In this document: in pieces, positions 53,936-64,000 of the stretch | Layout of the letters: each line of letters opens with the position of its first letter | How positions within the stretch are numbered: the first letter of the stretch is position 1 | Source of the DNA: Nephrocerus scutellatus | Lineage: Eukaryota > Arthropoda > Insecta > Diptera > Pipunculidae | Length of the DNA: 64,000 nt | NCBI GenBank assembly: GCA_947095585.1 | Contig: OX352761.1 | Span: forward strand, 109,913,890 to 109,977,889 | Direction: 5' to 3' | The notes under the pieces: model-generated | What the model was told of the DNA's origin: nothing | What the model saw: only the letters and a program-made list of their open reading frames with translations | Database searches by the model: none | Translations under genes and position numbers: made by a program

Positions 53936-54145
53936 GTTTTTTTTTTTGCGCACGCTTAAAGGGGTTCGCACCCTTATAGTTCTCTGCTATATGCTTGGCA
54001 CAGCTTGATTGTTTTGGAAAAGGAGGAGGAGAAAAGAGGAGATTTCTATGAGCTTATGATTTGAATGTCTGTCTATCATAACGAAGTGAAAATACAGAGC
54101 TTGGCAGAGGATTACGTTTAAGAGTACGAACGAATACTGAATAAC
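53936..54145 (-). pseudogene. I/jockey-like LINE 3' end, copy B7
   Basis: Shows the family B terminus TTTTTTTTGCGCACGCTTAA followed by GGGGTTCGCACCCTTATA and the ATATGCTTGGCACA block, then AAAGGAGGAGGAGAAAAGAG, all as in copy B4 at 27.1 kb. The T run (complement A tail) marks the 3' end. 5' truncated at about 54145. Confidence 0.75.
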
Positions 54146-54559
54146 TGAATTAATATGATTTAATTTTTCCTAAAATCTATCTGTTTCTGATGCTCTGTGT
54201 ATTCCTTTTTGGTAACAAATATCTTAAATGTTGTTGTAATTTGTTTCTTTTTCGTTTCCATACATCTTTACTCAAATCCCTATCATACCACACCACATGA
54301 AGTTACATTCTTTTCCTAGTTGCGGTTTTTTTTTCTTCTTTTTTAAAAGTTTTCTCGTCAGTTTTTGAGGTAATTGAGTTGATTATTATAGCATAATAAT
54401 ACTTTTAAAATGTATCTATTGTGTAAGTCCAGTGTGTATATGTGGTTGTCTTCTAATCCAGTGTCAAGCTTTAATACGCACGTGAGTGTCCATCTAGGCA
54501 GTTTCAGTTAAGTGATACACTTTTATGCTCACACTTTTAAGTGAGACACTGTTAATGTC

Positions 54560-54985
54560 ACTATTTTGAGAACTATGCCATTTCTCAAGCGATTCGTATG
54601 AAATTCGGTATATAAAACTAAGATGCGACTATAACCCTTGTTCCTTTGGAAATTCTGGGATCTGGCCAATAGGGTCTGGAATTTTGTGGACCAAGCAATT
54701 ATTCAAGCGATTCGTATGAAATTCGGTATGTAGGACTAAAATGCGACTATAAGAATTGTTCCTATGGAAGTTCTGGGATAGGGGCAATAGGATCTGTAAT
54801 TTTATGGACCAAGCAATTTACCAAGCGATTCGTATGAAATTCATGTAGGATAAAGATACGACTATAAGACTTGTTCCTATGGAAATTCTGGGATCTGGCC
54901 AATAGGGACTGGAATATTGGGAATTAAATCATTTCTCAAGCATTTGTGTATAATTCGGTATGTAGGACTATTTTTGCAATATGCA
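54560..54985. repeat. Tandem array of an about 118-bp unit, 3.5 copies
   Basis: CAAGCGATTCGTATGAAATT starts near 54586, 54704 and 54822, with a decayed fourth start near 54938; spacing 118, 118, about 115. Units also share ATGCGACTATAA, CTTGTTCCTATGGAA and TTCTGGGATCTGGCCAATAG. No coding sense; not seen elsewhere in the window. Confidence 0.88.
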
Positions 54986-55251
54986 CCTACCTCAAACCTT
55001 TAACCAATACATTTAATTGTATGTGATGTGATGATTATGTGTATGATGAGCTATGGTGCCAGTCATTTAATCATAACATGTTAATAAAATCCTTGCGATG
55101 ATTTTCCTAGTTCATTATTCTACATTACTAAATCTCCATAATATAAAATCAAGCTCATAGCATGAGCAGAACGAAACAAACAGCTGCAGTAGTAGTGATA
55201 GTATAGTTTCTGTTCGTTTTATATCAGTTCTTTGCTCTGCTCGTTCTATTA

Positions 55252-55335
55252 ACTGGCTGTCCAACCCGCGGCCCGCGGGTAGCATGTGGCCCAAGGCAAG
55301 TATTAATGCGGCCCGAAAATATTTAAAGTGTTTTT
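55252..55335. mobile_element. Possible hAT-type terminus
   Basis: CTGGCTGTCCAACCCGCGGC, continuing into CCCGCGGGTAGCATGTGGCC and GCGGCCCGAAAAT, resembles the GTCCAACC-GCGGCCCGCGG ends of animal hAT elements. No transposase or second end was found, and no target duplication was set. Confidence 0.35.
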
Positions 55336-57269
55336 GAAGAATGTCCATTCATCTAAGCAAAGAGTATAGAGAAATCTCTAAGGAATGATTTGTGTGCTGT
55401 GTACTGTGTTGCCAAGTGACAAACAACAGAAACAGAACCGAAAGCTCTTTCATTCTGTAGTAAATTCTCTTTCTGTTTGCGTTAATCGCTCAGCTACACT
55501 GTTCTGTTGTTTGGCTTATGTGATATTTTTCATTTTAAGACAAGTAAGAAGTACATATTCTTGTTTACTTCATTATACAGCTTTCTATGTTCTTGCTGTT
55601 CATTAATAAAAAAAACAACCCATAAAATTTTTCATTTTTTAAATTCTCTATATTAACTTCACTTGCCCGTGGCACGGATGTCGGTCGTCGGTCGTCGTGG
55701 AACTTTGCGATCAATTTTTAACCCACTTCCCAAGGTCCGATTTTATTGAAATTCTATTAAAATTTGAGGCCCCTCGGGCCCCGGGGTCGGTCAGAAGTAC
55801 AAATGTGTATAAAATTTGAAGAAATTTGGGAAGTTGCTGACTGGCCCAAATGAGACAATTGTTAAAAAGTTTCTGACAAGGTAATCATGCAGATGTACTG
55901 CTCTAGTGATTTCAGGGCGTATCAATTGACAATTTTTAAGGTGACCGTTTCTAGAACCTTCGTGTAAGTTTCTAAGAAGAGAGATTAGTTTGTGTTACTG
56001 CGGTTAAGTATAAAGTATAAGTATAAAGTTTGCGGATTTTTTTTAGAGGGACTCACGATCTTAAAAGACTATATATTGCGATTCTTGATTGACTGCCCAC
56101 TGCACAGCACAACATGTGTGTTCTACTATGTAAAACATTTGTCGGCTATTATTTTACATGGCAAGCGACAAGGACACAAGCATTAATCCGATTCAGATAC
56201 AACCAGTTCGCGAATTTCCATTACCCTCGCGTTGAAATTATCGATATTGAGCGAGAGCGAGGTGCTGCTTAACCTTTTTTGTGTGTGGATGATACACAAA
56301 CACACGACGCACACTGCTGATTGTGTAATTGCCAACAAAAGTAGCGCTTGTGTAAAAAAAAGAACATTAATGTTTAAAATAAATCCCTGAATGGCTGATG
56401 GGTGCCTACGGCACGGAAATGAAAACAAACTCGCGAAATCGTCAAATAAACAAGCAAAACAGGGGGACGACCCAGTTGAAACATCAGGTAATTCCGATTA
56501 ATCTGAGTCCTTGAGTGATGTAAACCAGCGGAGAGGTTCGAAGGCCGTCATCAGGCCGTATTCAGTTAATGTTGGCCTCCGAGCCCACAGGGCAATGTCT
56601 ATACCAATATATTTATTTCATGCTTCGTGTTGGAATAAATATTTGTGCTCAGGCCTACGCCTAGATTCGCTTAAGCCACTGCGAACGCGAATGTGAATTG
56701 CAAATAAGCAGGACAATGAAATTGTACCGCATTTTGTTGTGTAATCTGTGTCCCGTGCGTAAGGTGCGCTGGTGTATACGCGAGTAGTTGTGTGCTTTTA
56801 TCTGCTACATTGAAGTTGGAGTAAATAGTCATTTTCCGCGAAACTTACACCTATTGCAGCAATATGTATGATTTGGGATTTGAATTTTTTCTTCTATAGG
56901 GGTAGTGAGTTTTTCTGTTTTGTGAAAGGAAAAGCTATAATGCATATGTATGCCTTTTGGTTACCGTCTTTGATAATGTTGTGTACCAAAACAGATCTTT
57001 TTATTGAAAAATTTGTTGGAGATCAGTGTCGGTCACCGATCGAACCTTTCATGCAAAAGGACACATTTTATCGTACGCTGTAGCTGCAACTTCGTGCACT
57101 TCTCGTTTTTTTTTTGTTTTGCTGATAGCAAATATATTTCTCATCTATCTATTTTCTCAGGTTATGGGCCCAAGTTCCAATTATGTAAAATATGACTATG
57201 ATCGATATGAGGTTGCAAATCATAAGTCACTGCTAATAAAAATTGTCCACCAATTTATCATTTAGTACG
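55336..57269. other. Unique-looking DNA; no gene seen
   Basis: 55690-55860 has GGTCGTCGGTCGTCG and a TTTGAGGCCCCTCGGGCC-type phrase vaguely like 46920-47040, but too short to define a family. Remaining open frames lack domains. Confidence 0.45.
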
Positions 57270-59230
57270 TCGCGCATGGAATTGTTGCCAAAAGACAACT
57301 ACGACACATGGAGCATGCAAGTGGAAGCTCTTCTAACTAAAAATGATCTTTAGGAATACGTGAACGGAACATGTATTTGCACTGATGATTATGCACGAGC
57401 AGAATGGGTAAATCAGGATAGAATGGCTAAGGCAGATTTGATCTTATCAATCCAATCAACGGAATTAAATCAAATTCGTGGTTGTGAAACTGCAAGAGAC
57501 GTTTGGCTTAAGCTCGAATCCATATATGCATCAAAGGGACCAGCAAAAAAAGCAACGTTATTGCTGGGAAAAATTGGATGATACTGGTGACGTCAAAGAA
57601 CATATAAAAGTTCTTCGATGCTGTTGACAAAGTGGAAAGTATGAAGGTTCAAATAAATGGTAATGTCAATAATGCTTTTATACAGTCTTCCGTCTTCATA
57701 TAAGAATTTTAGGTGTTGCATCGAGTCTAGAGACCATTTGCCGACTGCAAAGGCCCTAAAAGTAAAAATAATTGAAGATAGTGAAGCACGGAATCAGACC
57801 TCCGGAAGTGTTGTAACAGCGATGTCTGCCAGAATTTCCAGCAGTGCGAATCAAAACCGATCGAAAAGAGAAAAAGGCAAAGTGTCAAAAAACTGCGGTG
57901 TTTTAAATGCAGTGCTTTGGGACATAAAGCAAATGAATGTCTAACTAGAAAATTTGACGGTGATCAAAGACAGTTGAGACATTCAGCAAATAATGTCGAC
58001 GATTCTTATGCGGTGACTCACACAGTTGTCTCAAAAGTCAGAAATGCTACTTTTGCAAAGACAAGGCTCTCATATAGAGATTGGATTTTGGACAGTAGTT
58101 GCACATCGCATTTGTGTGGTGATCTGGATCTTTTTGATTACATAGGCGAGTCATCTAAAGCTAAATTGAATCTTGCAAGTAAGGCGTCAGCTGAAGTCAA
58201 AGGAAAGGGTATTGTTCATATGTCAGTATCGACTGACAGTTGTAAAACACACTTATACAATAACTGCACTTACGTTTGCCGAACTTGCCAACGCGCCCGT
58301 TTTGTAGATCATCGATAACTAGACTGCCCTCCAACCGGCATCTACACACGCGGGCAAGCTGCGCAAGCGATTAACGAAGAGACGGGATTTTGTCTCTTAA
58401 CCAGTAGGAATACACCCATTGGCTTATTCTCTTAACTTAAGAAATTAGCTAACACAGAGATCATCGAATGATCCAGTTTAAGGATACGTTATATGTAGCA
58501 GATTTGCGGACCAACCTCATTTCGGTCGCAAAAGTTACAATCAAGGACATGAAGTGATTTTTCATAAGACGGGTGCATACTGCATACAGTCGTGATTAAC
58601 ATGGCAATACATCAGTTATCGCAGAGGCGATCTTTATTTTGTTCGGGAGAATGCTGAACTGTTAAAGTGGCACAAAAGGTTAGATCACTTGAACAGCAAA
58701 GATTTATTAAAGCTGGTTCGTGAGAAGATTTTAAAGACACTAATCGAATAGCGCGGTGTGTAATTTGTTTAAAAGGCAAAATGCCTGCATTGCCATTTCC
58801 AAAATTCCCAGAGCTAATTAAAGAACTTTTAAAGATTGTATATTCTGATGTCGTTTGGCCATACTGCGTACGTCCTAAGGAAAGGCAAAATATTTTGTCA
58901 CTTTTATAGATGATATCACAAGGTGGTGCGAAGTATTTTTCTTGCGTCACAAGAGCGGTTTATTCGAAGCTATCAAACTTTATCAGAAACTAGTGGAAAG
59001 GCAGACTGGACATGAAATAAAATGTCTGCAATCAAAAAATGGTCGTGAGTATTGCAGTCGAGAGTATAATCAATATTTGGATGACTAAGGCATTCAACGG
59101 ATATTGACAGTTCCCTATAATCCACAGCAAAATGAAGTTGCAAAGCGTATGAATCGGACGCTAATGGATATGACAAGATGTTTGCTATTGCAATCTGGGT
59201 TAAGTGCGTCATTCTCTATGGGCTGACCTA
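57270..59230 (+). pseudogene. Copia-type LTR retrotransposon relic: gag, protease and integrase
   Basis: Plus strand, several frames. Gag begins with ATG at 57276 (MELLPKDNYDTWSMQVEALL), has an in-frame TAG at about 57353, then AEWVNQDRMAKADLILSIQS (57360-57581). Zinc knuckle CFKCSALGHKANEC at 57899-57940. Protease WILDSSCTSHLCGD near 58083, where the usual DSG active-site triad is DSS. Integrase: zinc part WHKRLDHLNSKDL and CVICLKGKMPALPF (58650-58800), first catalytic Asp in IVYSDVVWPY, but the second box reads CLQSKNGREYC (Asp to Lys) and the third NEVAKRMNRTL (Glu to Lys). RT, RNase H and LTRs were not found. Stops throughout; fully dead. Confidence 0.85.
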
Positions 59231-60754
59231 ATTTTATATGGTAATGATAAGTTTATCTGGAATAGCTTGGAATCTAAATAAAGAACTTTTTATTTCTTGT
59301 TTTTTAACCAAAAATCAGGAGAATATTGAACGTTTAAATAAATCGGTGAAGTCTACGCATCCAACCGAAACCTGGTAAAACAACCAGTGAAGAAAAATGA
59401 AATAATAACCAACAACAACCACCATATAAACTGGTTAACCAATTTTCTGATAATCGGTTAAAAACTCGCACAAATGAACTTACCCATTTGGATCACCTAG
59501 TATTCAGTTGTATCTTCCTATGTTAAAAATTCGCCAGCATCATTCAAAACCACCAACTGAGCGTGGTATAAGCAAACACGAAAAAAAAAAAATAAACCGA
59601 GACAAAGCCTGGCGTAGCACTCGAGAAAAAGGATTAAATCGAGATGTTTCCAGGCGGTGTCGGTTTTTGCGCCGCTCATATGCATGAATTGTTTCTCTCT
59701 TTTAACCAAAGTCCGAAACGGGCTTTTCCATTTTTTGTAAGTGTGCGTCGCCTGTGTGCTATAATCTGATTAAATTGGTTTTGGTATTTCACAGAAAGTG
59801 TATTCATCCATCGAGGAGCAAAGGGACTTTCAGCAGCCTGAATGCGATGATGATGATGATGCTGATGGTTATGTGGATATGGCTACATGCATCAGACACC
59901 GTGTAAAATGGATTTGTACAAATTTTGTTTTTTTGCGTACCCAAAAACAAGAGGAGAACAATCATTTCAAGTCCTTGCCAAGGTTATGAGTACGAACAGA
60001 ATTTTTTGTTTTGTTTCTGGTTTTTGCCTCTGATAAAAACTAAAACTGATCCTATTGATTTTCACAGCACGTATGTGACATAAGCATTTGAGCTGCTCAC
60101 ATAAGACCAACACGATTACACGTAGTCGTTATGCTGTGCGCCGTGTTGCTGGATGGACACTCGCTTTGTGTTTGTCCGCGTGTATTGCAAGGGATTTGCT
60201 AAATCTTAAGCGTCTCGCGTGACAGCAAGTCTGTGTTCGAAGGGTCGCGTTCACCATACATACGTGGTATCGATGTGTATGTGTGTACGTGTGGGATATT
60301 GTCAAAATTGTGTAAGCTTCAATTTCACTGCAATTGCTTTTACTACTCGTTCCGTTCTCCGTTGTCGGTGTTCGTTTCGGTGTACTCATAGTTTGCAGTT
60401 TGTCATATTTCTTGTCGCTTGTAATCCATGCGGTATGCGTCGCATGGTATCAGTTCGGGACAATTTTCCAATCACGGGATAATAATTGAGTAAACGTCAT
60501 AAACGATGGACAAAGGCGGAGCTGTAGAGCTCTTTTCCTCACGTAATACAATTTCAAAGAAAAGAAAAACTAAATGGAACTGAAAATTTATTTTACGTTA
60601 TCTGGTTTGACGTTGCTAGGAAAGGTTAAAAAAGTGCAATTGGTATTGGAAAATGGATATTGCGTGACAAGCTATTTTCCAGTACCTCATAGATAAGTAG
60701 GTAAAAGGGGGAATTTTTCTTTACTACTATTAAACATTTGTTATTGAACTGTTT
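59231..60754. other. Unique-looking DNA; no gene seen
   Basis: Contains a GATGATGATGATGATGCTGATG run near 59845-59866 and an A run near 59580. No domain in any frame. Confidence 0.45.
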
Positions 60755-60885
60755 AGAAGAAGAAGTTTAAGTTTCCGGTACAAAAGATCCCGATGCGAAA
60801 CTCTGTCAAATGCGCTTGAAATATCGAGTGCAATAGCTTTGCTTACTCCAAAGGGACTGACTTGCCCAGAAGGACCTAAACGTTG
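60755..60885 (-). pseudogene. I/jockey-like RT palm scrap, copy B8
   Basis: Minus strand at about 60837-60765 encodes AIALDISSAFDRVSHRDLLY followed by RKLKL: RT motif A with its Asp intact, in one uninterrupted frame. It corresponds to the AFDRVWHQALLSK part of copy B4. Confidence 0.7.
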
Positions 60886-61309
60886 GTAAAGTTTACCGAA
60901 GTTAGTTAAGTGAGACTGAAGTTAAAACTTAGTGCCTTTAGAGCTGACTGAATACCCAGGGGTTTTTAATTTTGGCGCCTCTAATACCCCTTCCTAGGTA
61001 ATTATTGGCGCAGATCCCGATGGCATGATTTTTAAATTCGGAGTCACTTCAACAATTTGCCAGAAGTACCGATACCCTGGTGTTGGGTCCAATGGCACCA
61101 GCATCTACTCGTGATTTCTTATTTTATCCATTAGTATACCAAATCTAACTTTTCGGGTTAGGGAAATATAAGTCATAAAAAGTAAATTTAAAACTTTCTA
61201 GAGTAGAAACTTTTATGTATGCATCGACACACGCCACACAGTCCTTTATTATTTGGTAAAAATCTCCAAAATATCTGTTTTTGAGTTCGGGTCTATTTCA
61301 AAGTATTTT
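60886..61309. other. No gene seen
   Basis: Short unassigned spacer between the RT scrap and array G3. Confidence 0.4.
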
Positions 61310-61945
61310 CTATTTTTCCACACATCACACGTGATACACGCGACTCGCGACATGTGTCACATGCGAGATATCAAAACTGGACATTGAGCTGCTCACAAAA
61401 TGTCAGCCCTCTAGGTCGTGTTAAAGGTGGTTAAAAAGGATCTCAAAAAACGAGAAAATGACCACAATTATACCCATCACATGCGCCACATGCGCAACGT
61501 GACACATATTACACGAAGAATATAAAATATGCTATTTGGGACTTAGACACTCACAAAATTTCAGCTCTGTAGGTCGTGTGGAAGGTAGTTTAAAAGGCCC
61601 TCAAAAAAGTCGAAAAAAAATTCCACCAATCACACGCGCCACACGAGAAACTCGATACGCGTCACATGCGGAATATAAAAAGTGCTATTTGGGAGTTAGA
61701 CATTCACAAAATTGCAGCTCGCATGTCAAAGGTGGTTAAAAAGGAAACAAAAATGTCCACCCATCACAGGATCCACACGCAAAACGCGACACGCGTCCCA
61801 CACAGAATATCTAAAATGCCATTTGTGACGTAGACACTTAATAGGTTTTAGGAAAGGTGGTTAAAAAGAACATCAAAATATTCGAAAATACAGACAATCG
61901 GGTGTCAAGTCAAATTAAGTAAAAGTTTTTAAAAAGAAACTGGTA
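61310..61945. repeat. CACACGCG-rich tandem array G3 (inverted relative to G1)
   Basis: Four diverged units with CACATGCG / CACACGCG parts, GAGCTGCTCACAAAATGTCA-type blocks and AAAGGTGGTTAAAAAGGA. CAGC(C/T)CT-type blocks fall near 61403, 61562 and 61712, a spacing of 150-160. The right flank holds TTAAGTAAAAGTTTTTAAAA (61915-61934), the exact reverse complement of 22511-22530 next to G1. Confidence 0.8.
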
Positions 61946-63099
61946 CCATCCGGAGCAATAATTGAACCAGATCAACGAGATCAATACTCTTCTAATAAAA
62001 TTCTCGAAGGAAAACTAAATGAGATCCGAAATCACATCATAAGTTTCTCATCTTACTCATTTCACTACACCAGAAGAGACGCTAATCTTTTACATAGGTG
62101 GCTATTTTGTGCAGGTGGTGGTGGAGGGGTTTTTTTTTGGTATTTATATACCACTAATAACCAACAACCCCTTAGTGTGGTGCCGCTACAGTACAATCTA
62201 AGTTAGCAGAGCGATAAGTCGGCTTTAAAATAATAAGGTTTATATGGAATCGCAGCGGAGCTGATTAAATCTGGAGCGGCTGCATTACACAAAGCACCTT
62301 CATGTAGCAAGAGTGCAAATGTGCTCACTTCTTTCTAACTTCTTTCTCACTTCTTATAAATACAAAATTTCTTCTTTGTTTTTAAAATTAAAAGAATGCG
62401 TTCAGAAATAGTCCCGTAAGCCACTTTTAAGGTAATACATATTTCTGTTCGAAAAGATTCCTGTAGACGTACAACTGAACAAAAGAAGAAGGACGAAGTT
62501 AGCAGATGGTATGAGAGGTTCACCCGTACCCCATATATAAACCTAAATTTATGTGTTATATACAAAATAGGTTTTTACTGGAGTATTTGGGACATACTAA
62601 TTAAAGGTTAAAATATTCAACCAGTAAAAACCACATTCCGGCTTTATTCAAAGTAAGCATATTTAGAGAGCTTTTTGTATCACTATGTAATATAAGAAAA
62701 TCTTGCAGATTGTTCTGATTAAATGGATATTATGCCACAGCGATTAGAATACAGTTAAAATGGTTCCTTAAACAAAATGTTTAGCTCTTGTTGGTAGTTG
62801 CAATAGTCAACGCATGTGTGTTTAAAAAAAGCTAAATTTGTTTCAAAATATAGATTTTTTTTAATTTATCTATTTAGCCACTCCGAAGCAGCGAGCATTG
62901 CATTGCGACTGTGAGAACACCAACAACAAAGAACGATGTTGCTATGTAAATATCATAAAAAGAAAAGAAAAAACAATTTATTGTAAAAAAAGGGACACAC
63001 GCAATCAAATCACATACGAATACTATGCTGTAGAATCTTAGAAACTGTTGTTAGTAATATATAAATAACTTATTGACTATATAAGTTTTTAATAGTAAA
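61946..63099. other. No gene seen
   Basis: AT-rich; no domain. The T run at 62130-62138 and short frames such as 62347-62565 carry no recognisable signal. Confidence 0.45.
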
Positions 63100-64000
63100 T
63101 TAAACTACGTGGGCTTTCACACTATATACTTCTAATAATTTATCTTTTGCTTGTTTAGATCTAACATTTTGTTTTATTTCCTTTTCAGGCACGCTAAGAC
63201 AGAATCTGCAAGGATTATTTCCAGCCCCATTTAGCAAGAAGGCATTCCAACTTCTTTGTTCATTGGTCCTTCTAGCAACATAGTATTTTACAGGTACGTT
63301 GCATGAATATGACAAGTAATCAAGATACAGAAATGACTCAGGTGGTATGAATGCATTCTCCAATGTATTTTTAAAGTACCTAAGATAACGATAAAATCCT
63401 TCCGAAATTAAGTAATTTTCAATAGAGGCCAACCGAGCAAAATGGTTCCAAGTAAATTCGTAACACTCCGGAATCATCCGGAAGTTTTTTGTTTGGCACA
63501 TAACGACTTTACTCAGAATATTCGCTTCTGTACATATGAATACACGCTCTAAGATATTTTTCTCGAAGGCATAAAGTTCTTCCATGTATACTGGGCTGAT
63601 GTTTCACCATATTGGACACGCGTACGTAATAATTGGTAGAATGAATGCCTGGTAGCAAACAATCTTCACCCCGCTCCTCATGTATAGTGAAATTAAAACC
63701 ATTTTGAGCGACTTAAATTCCGCCCTTGCTTTTTCTCAAAGCGATATTCACATTTTATTGTAGTAGCGAAATTTGTCCAGATGAACACCCAAAATGCACA
63801 CGACATTCTTCGTTGGGACCTGAACACCATCAATTGCATCTTTTATGCGGAGATTCTTCCAATTATGTAGCAGATCTTGATTTTCTCGCATAAGAGGCAG
63901 GCGAAACAGTAAAAATTCGTATTTTGAATAGCTAATCGTAAGATTCCATCTTCCGCAGCATGTCCGAAATTCATCAGCTTTCTCTTTGCAGCTTTTTCTG
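63100..64000 (-). pseudogene. Non-LTR RT thumb and C-terminal region, running off the window
   Basis: One minus-strand frame runs from the window edge to 63100 with three stops, all TGA. Blocks: CGRWNLTISYSKYEFLLFR and NVVCILGVHLDKFRYYN (64000-63760), then VKIVCYQAFILPIITYACPI (about 63685-63620), the jockey/CR1-type thumb. From 63585 a 161-aa stretch is open, starting MEELYAFEKNILERVF and containing NPCRFCLSVPEKE near its end. The palm with the catalytic Asp pair lies beyond the window. The clade is uncertain; it is not the same family as the intact jockey at 6.6-11.5 kb. Confidence 0.65.

Overview
This window is eukaryotic, AT-rich, repeat-dense DNA with no recognisable host protein-coding gene. 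The families present are jockey-, R1-, I- and RTE-like non-LTR elements, a BEL/Pao element with an env-like tail, copia, mariner, a ZBED5-like hAT, a Helitron and a tRNA-headed SINE. Together with Drosophila-like AT-rich noncoding DNA, they suggest a higher (brachyceran) fly, possibly a tephritid. That assignment is inference from family content, not from any single diagnostic gene. No rRNA, host tRNA, CRISPR array or bacterial feature was seen.

Layout. 1-2.1 kb: truncated RTE-like element, R1-like fossil and SINE tail. 3.7-5.4 kb: second RTE-like fossil. 5.75-6.0 kb: 61-bp tandem array. 6593-11546: the only structurally intact element, a jockey-clade retrotransposon on the minus strand with uninterrupted ORF1 (gag, three zinc knuckles) and ORF2 (endonuclease plus reverse transcriptase), bounded by a perfect 14-bp target-site duplication. 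13.6-15.3 kb: R1-like fossil. 16.6-19.4 kb: pieces of an I/jockey-like family and a SINE. 21 kb: gag zinc-knuckle relic. 22.5-23.2 kb: CACACGCG-rich tandem array. 23.4-25.3 kb: hAT fossil with 8-bp duplication. 27.1-29.2 kb: I-like and R1-like pieces. 31.6-34.4 kb: the longest RTE-like copy. 36.4-39.5 kb: RTE-like copy split by another LINE, then an R1-like tail.

40.9-44.6 kb holds mariner, a second array containing a LINE insertion, a Helitron N-terminal relic and an RTE-like 5' fragment. 46.5-48.1 kb holds a short-period repeat and two LINE scraps. 49.05-51.6 kb holds a SINE, a BEL/Pao relic broken by an inverted pair of mariner-like MITEs, and a second SINE head. 54.0-55.3 kb holds a LINE 3' end, a 118-bp tandem array and a possible hAT end. 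57.3-59.2 kb is a copia relic. 61.3-61.9 kb is the third CACACGCG array, inverted relative to the first. 63.1-64.0 kb is a LINE C-terminus running off the window.

The spaces between are unique-looking noncoding DNA with microsatellites; several islands are rich in TAATTG/CAATTA-type sites and may be cis-regulatory. The genes do not form a pathway. The window is a graveyard of many transposon families plus one young jockey copy. In the first 37 kb nearly all recognisable transposons lie on the minus strand, which raises, but does not establish, the possibility of a piRNA-cluster-like locus.
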